Source: Bacteroidota bacterium (GTDB lineage Bacteria; Bacteroidota; Bacteroidia; Bacteroidales; Prolixibacteraceae). From it: 63,897 bases of DNA. A program made the position numbers and the translations under genes. The notes under the pieces are model-generated. The model saw only the letters and a list, made by a program, of their open reading frames with translations. It was not told where the DNA came from and did not search any database. Below, in pieces: positions 7,822 through 16,884 of the stretch (position 1 is its first letter; each line of letters begins with the position of its first letter). The stretch covers positions 1 to 63,897 of the forward strand of contig JAUYMU010000091.1 of assembly GCA_030698405.1 (NCBI GenBank), read 5' to 3'.

Positions 7822-8979
7822 ATGATGAATCGTAAATTACGCATGGGAATGGTCGGTGGCGGCAGTGATGCTTTCATTGGAGCTATTCACAGACTTGCCG
7901 CTTTTATGGACGGACAAATCGAACTGGTCTGCGGCTGTTTCAGTATCAATCCTGAAATTTCACTTTCCTCCGGAAAATCGTATTACCTTCCTGAAAACCG
8001 GGTATATAGCACGTATCAGGAAATGTTTGAAAACGAAATAAAACTGCCTGAAGGCGATCGGATGGATTTTGTAACCATCGTAACGCCCAACTTCGCGCAT
8101 TTTGGTCCGGCCATGATGGCGCTCGAAAATGGCTTCAACGTAGTAATCGACAAACCAATCACTTTTACCCTTGACGAAGCGCTTCAACTTCAGGAAAAAC
8201 TAAAAGAAACAGGTTTATTGCTTGCATTGACCCACACATACTCAGGTTACCCGGCAGTAAAACATGCCAAACAAATGGTTGCCGAAGGTCAATTGGGCAA
8301 AATCCGCAAAATATTTGTTGAATATCCCCAGGGATGGTTGTCTTCAAAACTCGAAGACTCCGGAAATCCTCAGGCATCGTGGCGAACCGACCCTAAACGC
8401 TCCGGAAAGGCCGGTGCCATGGGAGACATTGGTACACATGCACATCATTTGGCCGAATACATTACCGGTTTAAGAACTACTTCGCTGTGTGCCGAACTGA
8501 ATGTATTTGTTCCCGGTCGTTTGCTTGACGACGATGGCGCTGTTTTACTTCGTTTCGACAATGGAGCCAAAGGTGTTTTGATTGCAACTCAGATTGCCGC
8601 CGGCGAAGAAAATGCGATTCGGATTCGTGTTTACGGCGACAAAGGTGGATTGGAATGGGCACAAATGGAACCCAATACCCTTATTGCCAAATGGGTTGCA
8701 AAACCTACAGAAATATTGCGCGTTGGTACTTCCATGGGAGCTGCCGCTGCTGCAAATACCCGTACTCCGGGCGGACATCCGGAAGGTTATCTGGAAGCTT
8801 TCGCCAATATTTACCGCAATTTCTCGTTTACGCTTCGGGCTAAAATGAATGGTGAAGAAGCAAAACCTGAATGGCTCGATTATCCGGGCGTTGAAGATGG
8901 TATCCGTGGAATGCAGTTCATTGATGCTGTTGTTGAAGCAGGATACAATGATGATGTGAAATGGGTACCATTTAAATAG
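7822..8979 (+). CDS. Gfo/Idh/MocA-family oxidoreductase (cytoplasmic)
   Basis: This 385-residue NAD(P)-dependent dehydrogenase has an N-terminal Rossmann fold (GMVGGGSDAFIGAIHR, residues about 8-23), the VVIDKPITFTLDEA motif with the catalytic-region Lys (EKP becomes DKP), and a C-terminal beta-sheet substrate domain beginning near GKIRKIFVEYPQGW with GAMGDIGTHAHHLAEY supplying the conserved Asp and His. No signal peptide is seen. It probably oxidises or reduces a hydroxyl of a sugar or cyclitol. The downstream TIM-barrel and second Gfo/Idh protein suggest a shared pathway. Confidence 0.88.
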   Translation: MMNRKLRMGMVGGGSDAFIGAIHRLAAFMDGQIELVCGCFSINPEISLSSGKSYYLPENRVYSTYQEMFENEIKLPEGDRMDFVTIVTPNFAHFGPAMMALENGFNVVIDKPITFTLDEALQLQEKLKETGLLLALTHTYSGYPAVKHAKQMVAEGQLGKIRKIFVEYPQGWLSSKLEDSGNPQASWRTDPKRSGKAGAMGDIGTHAHHLAEYITGLRTTSLCAELNVFVPGRLLDDDGAVLLRFDNGAKGVLIATQIAAGEENAIRIRVYGDKGGLEWAQMEPNTLIAKWVAKPTEILRVGTSMGAAAAANTRTPGGHPEGYLEAFANIYRNFSFTLRAKMNGEEAKPEWLDYPGVEDGIRGMQFIDAVVEAGYNDDVKWVPFK

Positions 8980-9135
8980 TTCCAAGTTTCAGGTTTCAAG
9001 TTCCAAGTTCTGCCCTGATCATTGTCTTTGCATAATACCATCGACCTATTTGGTTATTCAGTATTGGATATTGAAAATTGGATATTTACATCATCTATTT
9101 GTAAGAAATATTTTTAAAATTTGAAGTTAAACAAT

Positions 9136-9169
9136 ACTCATCCGATGAACTCAAAGTCATCGGATGAGT
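9136..9169. repeat. 13-bp-stem hairpin 5' of the TIM-barrel gene
   Basis: ACTCATCCGATGA (9136-9148) pairs perfectly with TCATCGGATGAGT (9157-9169) over an 8-base loop. There is no T-run after it, and it ends 16 bases before the ATG at 9186, so it is a leader hairpin rather than a terminator. A near-identical inverted copy lies after the same gene at 10225-10258. Confidence 0.8.
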
Positions 9170-9185
9170 TCAAAACAAAAATATC

Positions 9186-10178
9186 ATGGGCAGACCAGTA
9201 ACTTTATTTACCGGACAATGGGCCGACCTTCCCTTTGAAACTATATGCGAAAAGGCGCTTGAGTTTGGCTACGATGGCCTCGAGCTTTGTACCTGGGGCG
9301 ATCACATGGAAATCGACAAAGCCGATCAGGCTTATTGCGATGCACGCAAAGAAATTCTTGCCAAATACGATCTTCAGTTATTTGCTATTTCAACCCATTT
9401 GGTTGGACAGTGCGTGTGCGATTTAATCGACGAGCGCCACAAAAGCATTTTACCCGATTATATCTGGGGAGATGGAGATCCGGAAGGCGTGCGTCAACGT
9501 GCCGCCGCCGAAGTAATCAAAACCGGAAAGGTTGCTAAAATGCTGGGACTTGATACGGTCATCGGCTTTACCGGAAGCTCAATATGGCACATGCTGTACG
9601 CGTTTCCTCCGGTCAATCAGGATATGCTGAACAAAGGCTACGAAGATTTTGCCAAACGCTGGATTCCGATTCTGGACGAATACCAAAAAATGGGTATCAA
9701 ATTCGCGCTGGAAGTGCATCCTTCGGAAATCGCTTTCGACATTGCAACTGCTCGTCGCGCCTTGAAAGCAGTCAATAACCATCCTGCATTCGGATTCAAT
9801 TTCGACCCCAGTCACTTCGGATACCAGGGTGTTGATTACGTGAAATTTATCTACGAATTCTCCGACCGTATTTTTCATGTTCACATGAAAGATGCTTATT
9901 GGAGCGAACACCCGATGGATATTGGCGTTTTCGGCGGACACACCGATTTCGGCGATAACCGTCGCTACTGGAACTTCCGGAGTTTGGGCCGCGGAAAAGT
10001 GGATTTCGAAAACATTATCCGTGCTTTGAATGACATTAAATATACCGGACCGCTTTCCGTAGAATGGGAAGACAGCGGCATGAACCGCGAAGCCGGAGCT
10101 GTAGAAGCCTGCGACTTCGTTCGTTACAGCGATTTTGATCCTTCGGACGTGGCTTTCGACGACGCTATGCAAAAGTAG
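9186..10178 (+). CDS. Sugar phosphate isomerase/epimerase-like TIM-barrel protein
   Basis: The 330-residue protein is an AP-endonuclease-2-type TIM barrel with metal-site motifs in order: [12 protein letters not shown] near the start, [39 protein letters not shown] and [17 protein letters not shown]. No signal peptide is visible, so it is cytoplasmic. Such proteins isomerise or epimerise keto sugars, or act on 3-keto-glycosides together with Gfo/Idh dehydrogenases. It sits between two Gfo/Idh genes on the same strand. The gene is bracketed by inverted copies of the same hairpin; the 3' copy ends in a T-run and should terminate transcription. Confidence 0.85.
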   Translation: MGRPVTLFTGQWADLPFETICEKALEFGYDGLELCTWGDHMEIDKADQAYCDARKEILAKYDLQLFAISTHLVGQCVCDLIDERHKSILPDYIWGDGDPEGVRQRAAAEVIKTGKVAKMLGLDTVIGFTGSSIWHMLYAFPPVNQDMLNKGYEDFAKRWIPILDEYQKMGIKFALEVHPSEIAFDIATARRALKAVNNHPAFGFNFDPSHFGYQGVDYVKFIYEFSDRIFHVHMKDAYWSEHPMDIGVFGGHTDFGDNRRYWNFRSLGRGKVDFENIIRALNDIKYTGPLSVEWEDSGMNREAGAVEACDFVRYSDFDPSDVAFDDAMQK

Positions 10179-10191
10179 TTTCAGATTCCCC

Positions 10192-10204
10192 GCCTGCGGC
10201 AGGC
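10192..10204. repeat. Short perfect palindrome GCCTGC-G-GCAGGC
   Basis: A 6-bp-arm GC-rich palindrome sits between the TIM-barrel stop codon and its terminator. Confidence 0.6.
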
Positions 10205-10224
10205 AGGAAAGTTTCAAGTTATGC

Positions 10225-10267
10225 ACTCATCCGATGACTTTGAATTCATCGGATCAGTTTTTTTTAA
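10225..10267 (+). terminator. Intrinsic terminator after the TIM-barrel gene
   Basis: ACTCATCCGATGA (10225-10237) pairs with TCATCGGATCAGT (10246-10258) with one mismatch, followed by a run of nine or more T. Read on the other strand it is almost identical to the hairpin at 9136-9169, including the loop. Confidence 0.85.
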
Positions 10268-10368
10268 ATTGTATTGGCTTACTTTCATAGAATGGGAAAG
10301 CATGCGGTCACAAATTGTTGCCGCATCAGATCAGGCCAAGAGGAATACTTTTATCTAAATCAACTAAA

Positions 10369-11685
10369 ATGACCAACAGAAGAAACTTTTTAAAAAGTAC
10401 AACAACCGCGGCAGTGGGGCTGAGCCTTGCTGCTACAATGCCAATTCCAATAAGTTCGTGTGTAGGCGCCAACGATAAACTTCGTTGCGGCGTAATTGGC
10501 ATCAACGGAATGGGATTTGCCGATCTGGCAGCTTTCCTACGCCAAAAAAATACCGAATGCGTTGCCATTTGCGATGTGGACAGCAATGTTATGAATAAAC
10601 GTGCTGCTGAAACTGAAAAAGCTCAGGGCTTTAAACCAAAATTATACAGCGATTACCGCAAACTTCTGGAAGATAAAGATGTGGATGTGGTGATTATCGG
10701 TACACCCGACCACTGGCATTGTTTGCCGATGGTGGAAGCTTGTCAGGCTGGAAAAGATGTGTATTGCGAAAAACCACTGGGCAATTCGATCGAAGAAATC
10801 AACATCATGGAACGTGCCGCCAACAAATACAAAACGGTGGTTCAGGTTGGAATGTGGCAACGAAGCGATCCGCACTGGATGGCCGCGGTTGACTTTGTAA
10901 AATCAGGAAAACTCGGAAAAATCCGCACTGTCCGTACCTGGGCATACCAGGGATGGATGGAACCAGTTCCTGTTAAACCTGATAGCGAAGCTCCGGCTGG
11001 TGTTGATTACGACTTCTGGCTCGGACCTGCTAAAAAACGTCCTTTCAATCCGAACCGTTTTCATTTTAATTTCAGGTGGTATTACGATTATGCCGGAGGT
11101 TTAATGACCGACTGGGGAGTACACATTATCGACTACGGTTTATTCGGAATGGGTGATCCTTCGCCAAAATCAGTAATGTCGATGGGTGGAAAATACGCTT
11201 ATCCTGAGGATGCTGCTGAAACTCCAGACACATTGCAGGCTTTATTTGAATTCGACGGGCACACCATGCTTTGGGATCACGGAACCGGCATTGATGGCGG
11301 TTACTACGGTCGCAACCACGGCGTTGGGTTTGTGGGAAACAATGGGACCTTGGTGGTTGACCGCGATGGCTGGGAAGTTATTCCTGAACGTAAAAAAAAT
11401 GCCGACCTGATTGAACGGGTGCCTTTACAGAAAGGAACAGGTAAAGGACTCGACTACCACATGGCCAATTTCATTGAAGGCGTGAAAGACCGCAACCGCA
11501 ACCTGAATGCCAGTATTGAAATCGCAGCAAATACAGCACGTGTCGCTCATTTGGGAAATATTGCCCTGCGCACAGGACGCCGTTTGTATTGGGATCCTGA
11601 AACCAGCAAATTTATTAACGACGAGGAAGCCAACAAGTTTCTGGTTCCTGAATATCGCGCTCCATGGGCGTTGCCTAAGATTTAG
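10369..11685 (+). CDS. Tat-exported Gfo/Idh/MocA-family oxidoreductase
   Basis: The 438-residue protein starts at ATG 10369 (MTNRRNFLKST...), where a twin-arginine signal with a hydrophobic stretch begins; an upstream in-frame ATG at 10315 would bury this signal. The mature protein has the Rossmann start LRCGVIGINGMG, TPDHWHCLPMVEACQAGKDVYCEKPLGNS with the Glu-Lys-Pro motif, and a large substrate domain containing FRWYYDYAGGLMTDWGVHIID. Exported members usually carry their NAD(P) cofactor through the Tat pathway. A Cys after about 31 residues (PISSC) could allow lipidation. It probably works with the exported isomerase at 6477-7397. Confidence 0.87.
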   Translation: MTNRRNFLKSTTTAAVGLSLAATMPIPISSCVGANDKLRCGVIGINGMGFADLAAFLRQKNTECVAICDVDSNVMNKRAAETEKAQGFKPKLYSDYRKLLEDKDVDVVIIGTPDHWHCLPMVEACQAGKDVYCEKPLGNSIEEINIMERAANKYKTVVQVGMWQRSDPHWMAAVDFVKSGKLGKIRTVRTWAYQGWMEPVPVKPDSEAPAGVDYDFWLGPAKKRPFNPNRFHFNFRWYYDYAGGLMTDWGVHIIDYGLFGMGDPSPKSVMSMGGKYAYPEDAAETPDTLQALFEFDGHTMLWDHGTGIDGGYYGRNHGVGFVGNNGTLVVDRDGWEVIPERKKNADLIERVPLQKGTGKGLDYHMANFIEGVKDRNRNLNASIEIAANTARVAHLGNIALRTGRRLYWDPETSKFINDEEANKFLVPEYRAPWALPKI

Positions 11686-11712
11686 AATTGAACGGTTAAA
11701 TCGTATTTTTTT

Positions 11713-11742
11713 AAGCCCGATGCTGAATGCACCGGGCTTTTT
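11713..11742 (+). terminator. Intrinsic terminator after the exported oxidoreductase
   Basis: AAGCCCG (11713-11719) pairs with CGGGCTT (11733-11739) and is followed by T. The loop ATGCTGAATGCAC is itself partly self-complementary. The remainder of the gap to 12045 (about 300 bases) is AT-rich and shows no convincing gene. Confidence 0.8.
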
Positions 11743-12045
11743 AATGTGCGGTTAATCAAAAAAACAGGAACAAACTGCATCACCCAAATCCATTTAAAAT
11801 CCAACTTTCCTGCGATAATTGGCATCTTGAAAAGTCAAAAAATATGTCGCGAAACACTTCTTGTTGAAAATACAATAATAATTTGGCTTTTTTTTCTTTT
11901 CTTTCGGAAAGTTTATAGATATTTGACTCAAATACAACTGACTTTGCGGACTTATAAAGCTGTTTCAGGAATAACAACAAACAATCCTAACCAGTAAAAA
12001 CCAACGTTTGTAGAAAAGCTATCCTTAAAATAAAAAATCAGGAAT

Positions 12046-14484
12046 ATGAAATTTGGACATTTTGATGATAAAAACAGGGAATACGTTATTGACAACCCAA
12101 AAACTCCCTGGCCATGGATCAATTACCTGGGCAATGAAGATTTTTTCTCACTCATATCAAACACTGCCGGCGGATATTCTTTTTACAAGGATGCCAAATT
12201 CCGGCGTTTGACACGTTATCGCTATAACAATGTTCCGATGGACAGCGGAGGTAAATATTTCTACATCAAGGATGGTGATACTACTTGGTCGCCTGGCTGG
12301 AAACCCTGCAAAACCGAACTCGACAGCTACGAGTGCCGTCATGGGATGAATTATACCTCGATAAAAGGTGAGAAAAATGACGTTTCAGCCACTGCGCTTT
12401 ATTTCGTTCCGTTAAAAACCTGGGCTGAAGTTCAGAAACTAAGCCTGACCAATAACTCGAATGAAGTTAAGAAACTGAAAGTATTCTCATTTGTCGAATG
12501 GTGTCTGTGGAATGCTGCAGCCGACATGGAAAACTTCCAGCGAAATTTTTCGACCGGCGAAGTGGAAATTGAAGATTCGGTGATATACCACAAAACCGAG
12601 TACAAGGAACGTCGCGACCATTTCGCTTACTATTCGGTAAATGTTCCGGTTCAGGGTTTTGACACTGACCGCGAATCGTTCTTCGGATTGTACAATGGAT
12701 TTGACGAACCTCAGGTTGTTGCTGAAGGAAAACCACGCAACACCGAAGCACATGGCTGGTCTCCAATCGCTTCGCATTACCTCGAAGTTGAATTGCAGCC
12801 CGGAGAAACCAAGGAATTTGTCTTCGTTTTGGGTTATGTTGAAAATAAAGAGGACGAAAAATGGGAATCGAAAAACATCATCAACAAGACCAAAGCCAAA
12901 GAAACCATTGCGAAGTTTAACACTGTTGTAAAAGTGGATGCCGCTTTGGCCGAATTGCGCGAATATTGGGACAACCTGCTGAGTGTTTACACGGTAGATT
13001 CCGGCGACGAAAAGCTCGACCGAATGGTCAACATCTGGAACCAGTACCAATGTATGATTACCTTCTGCTTTTCGCGTTCTGCTTCATACTTCGAAAGTGG
13101 TATCGGCCGTGGAATGGGTTTCCGCGATTCGAATCAGGATTTGATTGGCTTCGTACACCAAATTCCTGAACGTGCCCGCGAACGTATTATCGACATTGCT
13201 TCGACCCAATTTCAGGATGGAGGCTGCTACCACCAATACCAACCGTTGACGAAGAAAGGAAACAACGACATCGGTGGCGGATTTAACGACGACCCGATGT
13301 GGTTGATTCTTGGAACGATCAGTTACATCAAAGAAACAGGCGATTTTGGTATCCTGACAGAAATGGTTCCTTTCGATAACGACATGTCGGTTGCACGCAC
13401 GTTGTTTGAGCACTTAACCGTTTCGTTCGATCATGTGGTGAACAACCTCGGACCTCACGGATTACCCCTCATTGGCCGCGCCGACTGGAACGACTGCCTG
13501 AACCTGAACTGTTTTTCGAATGATCCGAACGAATCGTTCCAGACCACCGAAAACAAATCAGAAGGAACAAAGGCTGAATCATTGATGATTGCCGGGCTGT
13601 TTGTGATTTATGGCCGCGATTATGTCACGCTTTGTAAAAAGCTTGGAAACGACGATGAAGCCAACCGCGCCCAGTCCCACATTGATGCGATGATTGATGC
13701 CGTGAAAAAACATGGTTGGGACGGCGAATGGTTTATCCGCGCCTACGACTACTACGGAAATAAAATAGGCAGCAACGAAAACGAAGAAGGTAAAATCTTC
13801 ATCGAATCGAACGGATGGTGCACCATGGCCGGGATAGGCAAGGAAGAGGGACTTTGCGAAAAAGCTTTGGATTCAGTTAAGGAACGATTGGATTGCGAAC
13901 ATGGAATAGTACTGAACAATCCTGCCTTTACAAAATACTACATCGAGTACGGCGAAATTTCGAGCTACCCAGCCGGTTATAAAGAAAATGCCGGAATATT
14001 TTGCCACAATAATCCGTGGATCATGATTGGCGAAACGCTAGTCGGCAACGGGAACCGTGCCTGGGAATATTACCGGAAAATTTGTCCGTCTTATCTGGAA
14101 GAAATAAGCGAATTGCACAAAACCGAACCATACGTATATGCACAAATGATCGCCGGTAAAGACGCGTTCAAACCGGGGGAAGCCAAAAACTCGTGGCTAA
14201 CCGGAACGGCTTCGTGGAACTTTTACGCGATCACGCAATTCATTCTCGGCATACAACCCGATTACGATGGTCTGATCGTTGATCCGTGTATCCCAACCGA
14301 TTGGAAAGGCTTCAAAATCAGCCGCAAATTCAGGGGAGCAGAATATCACATTGACGTTCAGAACCCGAATGGTGTGTCAAAAGGTGTGAAAGAAATCATC
14401 GTTGACGGAAAATCACAGACTTCAAATCTGATCCCTCTTTTCGAAGATGGTGAAGACCATGAGGTGAAGGTGATTATGGGGTAA
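12046..14484 (+). CDS. GH94 phosphorylase, probably cellobiose phosphorylase
   Basis: The 812-residue protein matches the length and order of GH94 cellobiose phosphorylases: an N-terminal beta-sandwich starting [15 protein letters not shown] and [14 protein letters not shown], then an (alpha/alpha)6 barrel with [26 protein letters not shown] and the catalytic [11 protein letters not shown] (Asp480-Asp483 region, general acid) and a C-terminal jelly roll. It splits beta-1,4-glucosyl disaccharides with phosphate to give glucose 1-phosphate, saving one ATP. It lacks a signal peptide, so it is cytoplasmic. Chitobiose phosphorylases are the main alternative, but the N-terminal motifs favour cellobiose. 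Confidence 0.87.
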   Translation: MKFGHFDDKNREYVIDNPKTPWPWINYLGNEDFFSLISNTAGGYSFYKDAKFRRLTRYRYNNVPMDSGGKYFYIKDGDTTWSPGWKPCKTELDSYECRHGMNYTSIKGEKNDVSATALYFVPLKTWAEVQKLSLTNNSNEVKKLKVFSFVEWCLWNAAADMENFQRNFSTGEVEIEDSVIYHKTEYKERRDHFAYYSVNVPVQGFDTDRESFFGLYNGFDEPQVVAEGKPRNTEAHGWSPIASHYLEVELQPGETKEFVFVLGYVENKEDEKWESKNIINKTKAKETIAKFNTVVKVDAALAELREYWDNLLSVYTVDSGDEKLDRMVNIWNQYQCMITFCFSRSASYFESGIGRGMGFRDSNQDLIGFVHQIPERARERIIDIASTQFQDGGCYHQYQPLTKKGNNDIGGGFNDDPMWLILGTISYIKETGDFGILTEMVPFDNDMSVARTLFEHLTVSFDHVVNNLGPHGLPLIGRADWNDCLNLNCFSNDPNESFQTTENKSEGTKAESLMIAGLFVIYGRDYVTLCKKLGNDDEANRAQSHIDAMIDAVKKHGWDGEWFIRAYDYYGNKIGSNENEEGKIFIESNGWCTMAGIGKEEGLCEKALDSVKERLDCEHGIVLNNPAFTKYYIEYGEISSYPAGYKENAGIFCHNNPWIMIGETLVGNGNRAWEYYRKICPSYLEEISELHKTEPYVYAQMIAGKDAFKPGEAKNSWLTGTASWNFYAITQFILGIQPDYDGLIVDPCIPTDWKGFKISRKFRGAEYHIDVQNPNGVSKGVKEIIVDGKSQTSNLIPLFEDGEDHEVKVIMG

Positions 14485-14507
14485 AACGTTCATTTTAATA
14501 GAAATGA

Positions 14508-14540
14508 AAAACCCCGGTACAGGATCTGTATCGGGGTTTT
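14508..14540. terminator. Terminator after the GH94 gene
   Basis: AAAACCCCG, TACAG, a 3-base loop, CTGTA and CGGGGTTTT form a strong hairpin flanked by A-run and T-run, so it can work in both directions. Confidence 0.88.
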
Positions 14541-14619
14541 ATTTGACACAAATTCTGTCATTTTTAGTCTATAATTTGTTAAATTTGAAAATCGCTTGAA
14601 AAAATAAATCATTTGAAAA

Positions 14620-15459
14620 ATGGGAAACATTAAGCTTTTTCAAAACCAAAAGATAAGATCCTATTGGGACGAAACCGAACAGCAGTGGTATTTTTCGGTG
14701 GTTGATGTTGTTGGAGCATTGACTGACAGCGTAAACCCCCGCGACTACTGGTTCAAGATGAAGAAAAGAGAAAAAGGGTTCGGCATTGAGTTGTCGACAA
14801 TTTGTCGACAACTCAAACTGGAATCGCTGGATGGAAAAAAATATGCAACTGACTGTTCGAACACTGAAAGCTTGTTTCGTATCATTCAATCCATTCCATC
14901 GCCCAAGGCCGAACCGTTTAAGCAATGGCTGGCAAAAGTTGGTTACGAACGTGTTCAGGAGATTGAAGACCCTGAACTAGCACAGGAAAGGATGAAATAT
15001 CTCTATGAGCAAAAAGGGTATTCCAAAGATTGGATTGATAAACGCATACGGGGAATTGCCATTCGCCAAAATTTAACCGACGAATGGAAGGAACGGGGAA
15101 TCAAAAGCGATCGCGATTTTGCAATCCTTACTGCTGAAATTTCAAAAGCTACTTTTGGATTGGTACCATCTGAATACAAAGAGATCAAAGGATTAACAAA
15201 AAAATCGCAAAATCTTCGTGATCACATGACTGATTTTGAATTGATATTTACCATGCTGGGCGAAAAAGTAACCACTGAATTATCGCAAACTGAAAGACCT
15301 GACACTTTCCCGAAAAGCAAACAAATTGCCCGAAGAGGTGGAAATGTCGCCGGTGTTGCCCGGAAGGAAACAGAAAAAGAATTGGGAAGAAGCATTATTT
15401 CAGGTCAAAATTTTTTGGGACAATCAGGTAATGACGAAACGCTACCTATCGAGGAATAA
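14620..15459 (+). CDS. BRO-N domain protein (phage antirepressor-like)
   Basis: The 279-residue protein has an N-terminal BRO-N domain (IKLFQNQKIRSYWDETEQQWYFSVVDVVGAL, then PRDYWFKMKKRE) followed by the conserved blocks RIIQSIPSPKAEPFKQWLAKVGYERVQEIEDPELA and RGIKSDRDFAILTAEISKATFGLVPSEY seen in stand-alone chromosomal BRO proteins (sometimes annotated as DinD-like). Its role is unknown; the domain binds DNA in phages and insect viruses. No phage genes surround it. A perfect 27-bp palindrome lies inside the coding sequence at 14788-14814. The stop is 9 bases from the convergent helicase gene. Confidence 0.8.
   Translation: MGNIKLFQNQKIRSYWDETEQQWYFSVVDVVGALTDSVNPRDYWFKMKKREKGFGIELSTICRQLKLESLDGKKYATDCSNTESLFRIIQSIPSPKAEPFKQWLAKVGYERVQEIEDPELAQERMKYLYEQKGYSKDWIDKRIRGIAIRQNLTDEWKERGIKSDRDFAILTAEISKATFGLVPSEYKEIKGLTKKSQNLRDHMTDFELIFTMLGEKVTTELSQTERPDTFPKSKQIARRGGNVAGVARKETEKELGRSIISGQNFLGQSGNDETLPIEE
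14788..14814. repeat. Perfect 27-bp palindrome inside the BRO-N gene
   Basis: GAGTTGTCGACAA and TTGTCGACAACTC are exact reverse complements separated by one T. It encodes the conserved protein stretch LSTICRQLK. Confidence 0.8.
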
Positions 15460-15468
15460 TATTCCTAT

Positions 15469-16779
15469 TTAAATCACCGTCACCTTAACTTTTTTACTTT
15501 TCAACCTGCTGTTATCAACCAGTTTAATAAGTGAATTTACTTCGGAAGCCTGCACTCCTACAAAAGCGCAATCTGTTTTGATTTCGATGGTTCCAATCTG
15601 GTCGCTGCTCAGTTTGCCTTGTTTCATGAATAATCCGGCAATGTCTCCTTTCGATATTTTATCTTTTCTTCCTCCTGAAACAAACAATGTTTTCCAGATG
15701 GAAGCCGATGGTTTGGGTGATTGCTGCATTTCTTCAACTTCTGCGTTTTCAACAAAATCCGGTAAATTTTCATTCTTCCATTTCAGAACATAGGCCGTTC
15801 CATCATTGAACATCCGGGCGGTGCGTCCGTTGCGGTGTGTAAATTCATGGGCTCTCTGCGGAAGCTGAAAATGAACAATGAATTTAATTTCCGGGATATC
15901 AATTCCTCTGGCTGCCAAATCGGTAGCAACAATCAGCTGGTGAGTTCCGTTCCTGAATTTGATGAGCGCCCGTTCACGGTCTTTCTGCTCCATCCCGCCA
16001 TAAAATAATCCGTGTCCGATGTTATGGTAGTTCAGGAAGTCACTCACATCCTGGATGGTATCCTTGAAATTGCAGAAAATGATTCCGGGTTGATCTCCTA
16101 AATGGCAAAGTAACTCGGTCAATGTTTCCAGCTTATCCGGTGAAGAGGAAAGTACTGTTCTGACTTTCAACTGCGAAGTTCCCTGATCGAGGTAATTGAT
16201 AATTGTTGGATTCTTTAGCCCGACAAACTTCGGAATTTCAACTTCCTGCGTTGCCGATGTCAGTATCTTTTTCTGAACATTCGGTAATAAGGCCAATATC
16301 TCTTTCATCTCAACTTCGAACCCAATCTCCAGCGATTTATCGAATTCGTCGAGCACCAAAGTGGTTATAAATTCCGAAGAAAAATTTTCCCTCCGCAAAT
16401 GATCGGCAATTCTCCCTGGAGTGCCGATCAAAATGGCCGGACGATGTTTAATTTCCGTTTTATCTTTCGAACCGGCTCTTCCGCCGTAAACCGCGTTTGC
16501 TTTGTAACCGGTTCCCATTTCGCGGACAACCTGCTCAATTTGAATGGCTAGTTCTCTCGAAGGAACTACAATCAGCACCTGAACTTCAGGACAATTAATG
16601 TCCAGTTCGGCAATGATCGGCAGCAGAAATGCCAGTGTTTTACCTGTTCCGGTTGGGGAAAGCAGTACAATTTCAGGACTGGAAAGGATGGCCTCCTGGG
16701 TTTCTTCCTGCATCACATTGAGTTTTTCAATGTTCAGTTTATCCAGAATATTTGTTTGATTTTTAATCGGACTTGTCAT
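15469..16779 (-). CDS. DEAD-box-family RNA helicase with DbpA-type RNA-binding domain
   Basis: The 436-residue protein has all SF2 helicase motifs: Q motif NVMQEETQEAI, motif I SPTGTGKT, Ia PSRELAIQ, Ib GTPGR, motif II LDEFD, motif III SAT, IV IIFCNF, V DLAARGID and VI HRNGRTAR. Motif II reads D-E-F-D instead of D-E-A-D and motif VI ends TAR instead of TGR. The last 75 residues resemble the DbpA RRM-like domain that binds 23S rRNA hairpin 92, so a role in ribosome assembly is likely. A promoter -7 element lies only five bases before the ATG, suggesting a very short leader or leaderless mRNA. Confidence 0.9.
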   Translation of the reverse strand: MTSPIKNQTNILDKLNIEKLNVMQEETQEAILSSPEIVLLSPTGTGKTLAFLLPIIAELDINCPEVQVLIVVPSRELAIQIEQVVREMGTGYKANAVYGGRAGSKDKTEIKHRPAILIGTPGRIADHLRRENFSSEFITTLVLDEFDKSLEIGFEVEMKEILALLPNVQKKILTSATQEVEIPKFVGLKNPTIINYLDQGTSQLKVRTVLSSSPDKLETLTELLCHLGDQPGIIFCNFKDTIQDVSDFLNYHNIGHGLFYGGMEQKDRERALIKFRNGTHQLIVATDLAARGIDIPEIKFIVHFQLPQRAHEFTHRNGRTARMFNDGTAYVLKWKNENLPDFVENAEVEEMQQSPKPSASIWKTLFVSGGRKDKISKGDIAGLFMKQGKLSSDQIGTIEIKTDCAFVGVQASEVNSLIKLVDNSRLKSKKVKVTVI

Positions 16780-16783
16780 TTGG

Positions 16784-16791
16784 CAAAGGTA
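16784..16791 (-). promoter_or_regulatory. Promoter -7 element of the DEAD-box helicase
   Basis: TACCTTTG on the minus strand is a perfect TAnnTTTG match and lies four bases before the annotated ATG (16779). Transcription would begin at or next to the start codon. The surrounding gap 16792-16884 shows nothing else. Confidence 0.5.
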
Positions 16792-16884
16792 CAGTTAATT
16801 TAAAAGATTGCTGACAGAGTTCCCATTAGAATAAAAACAAACTAAAATCCTTGAATTAAAGGCATTTACTTTCAGTGGACAGTA

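Noticed and set aside
11746-11997. 83-residue frame before the GH94 gene
   Set aside because: It is AT-driven, without a start context or recognisable pattern.
14620-15459. BRO-N gene as sign of a prophage
   Set aside because: No other phage genes or attachment sites are nearby; solitary BRO-N genes are common in Bacteroidota chromosomes.
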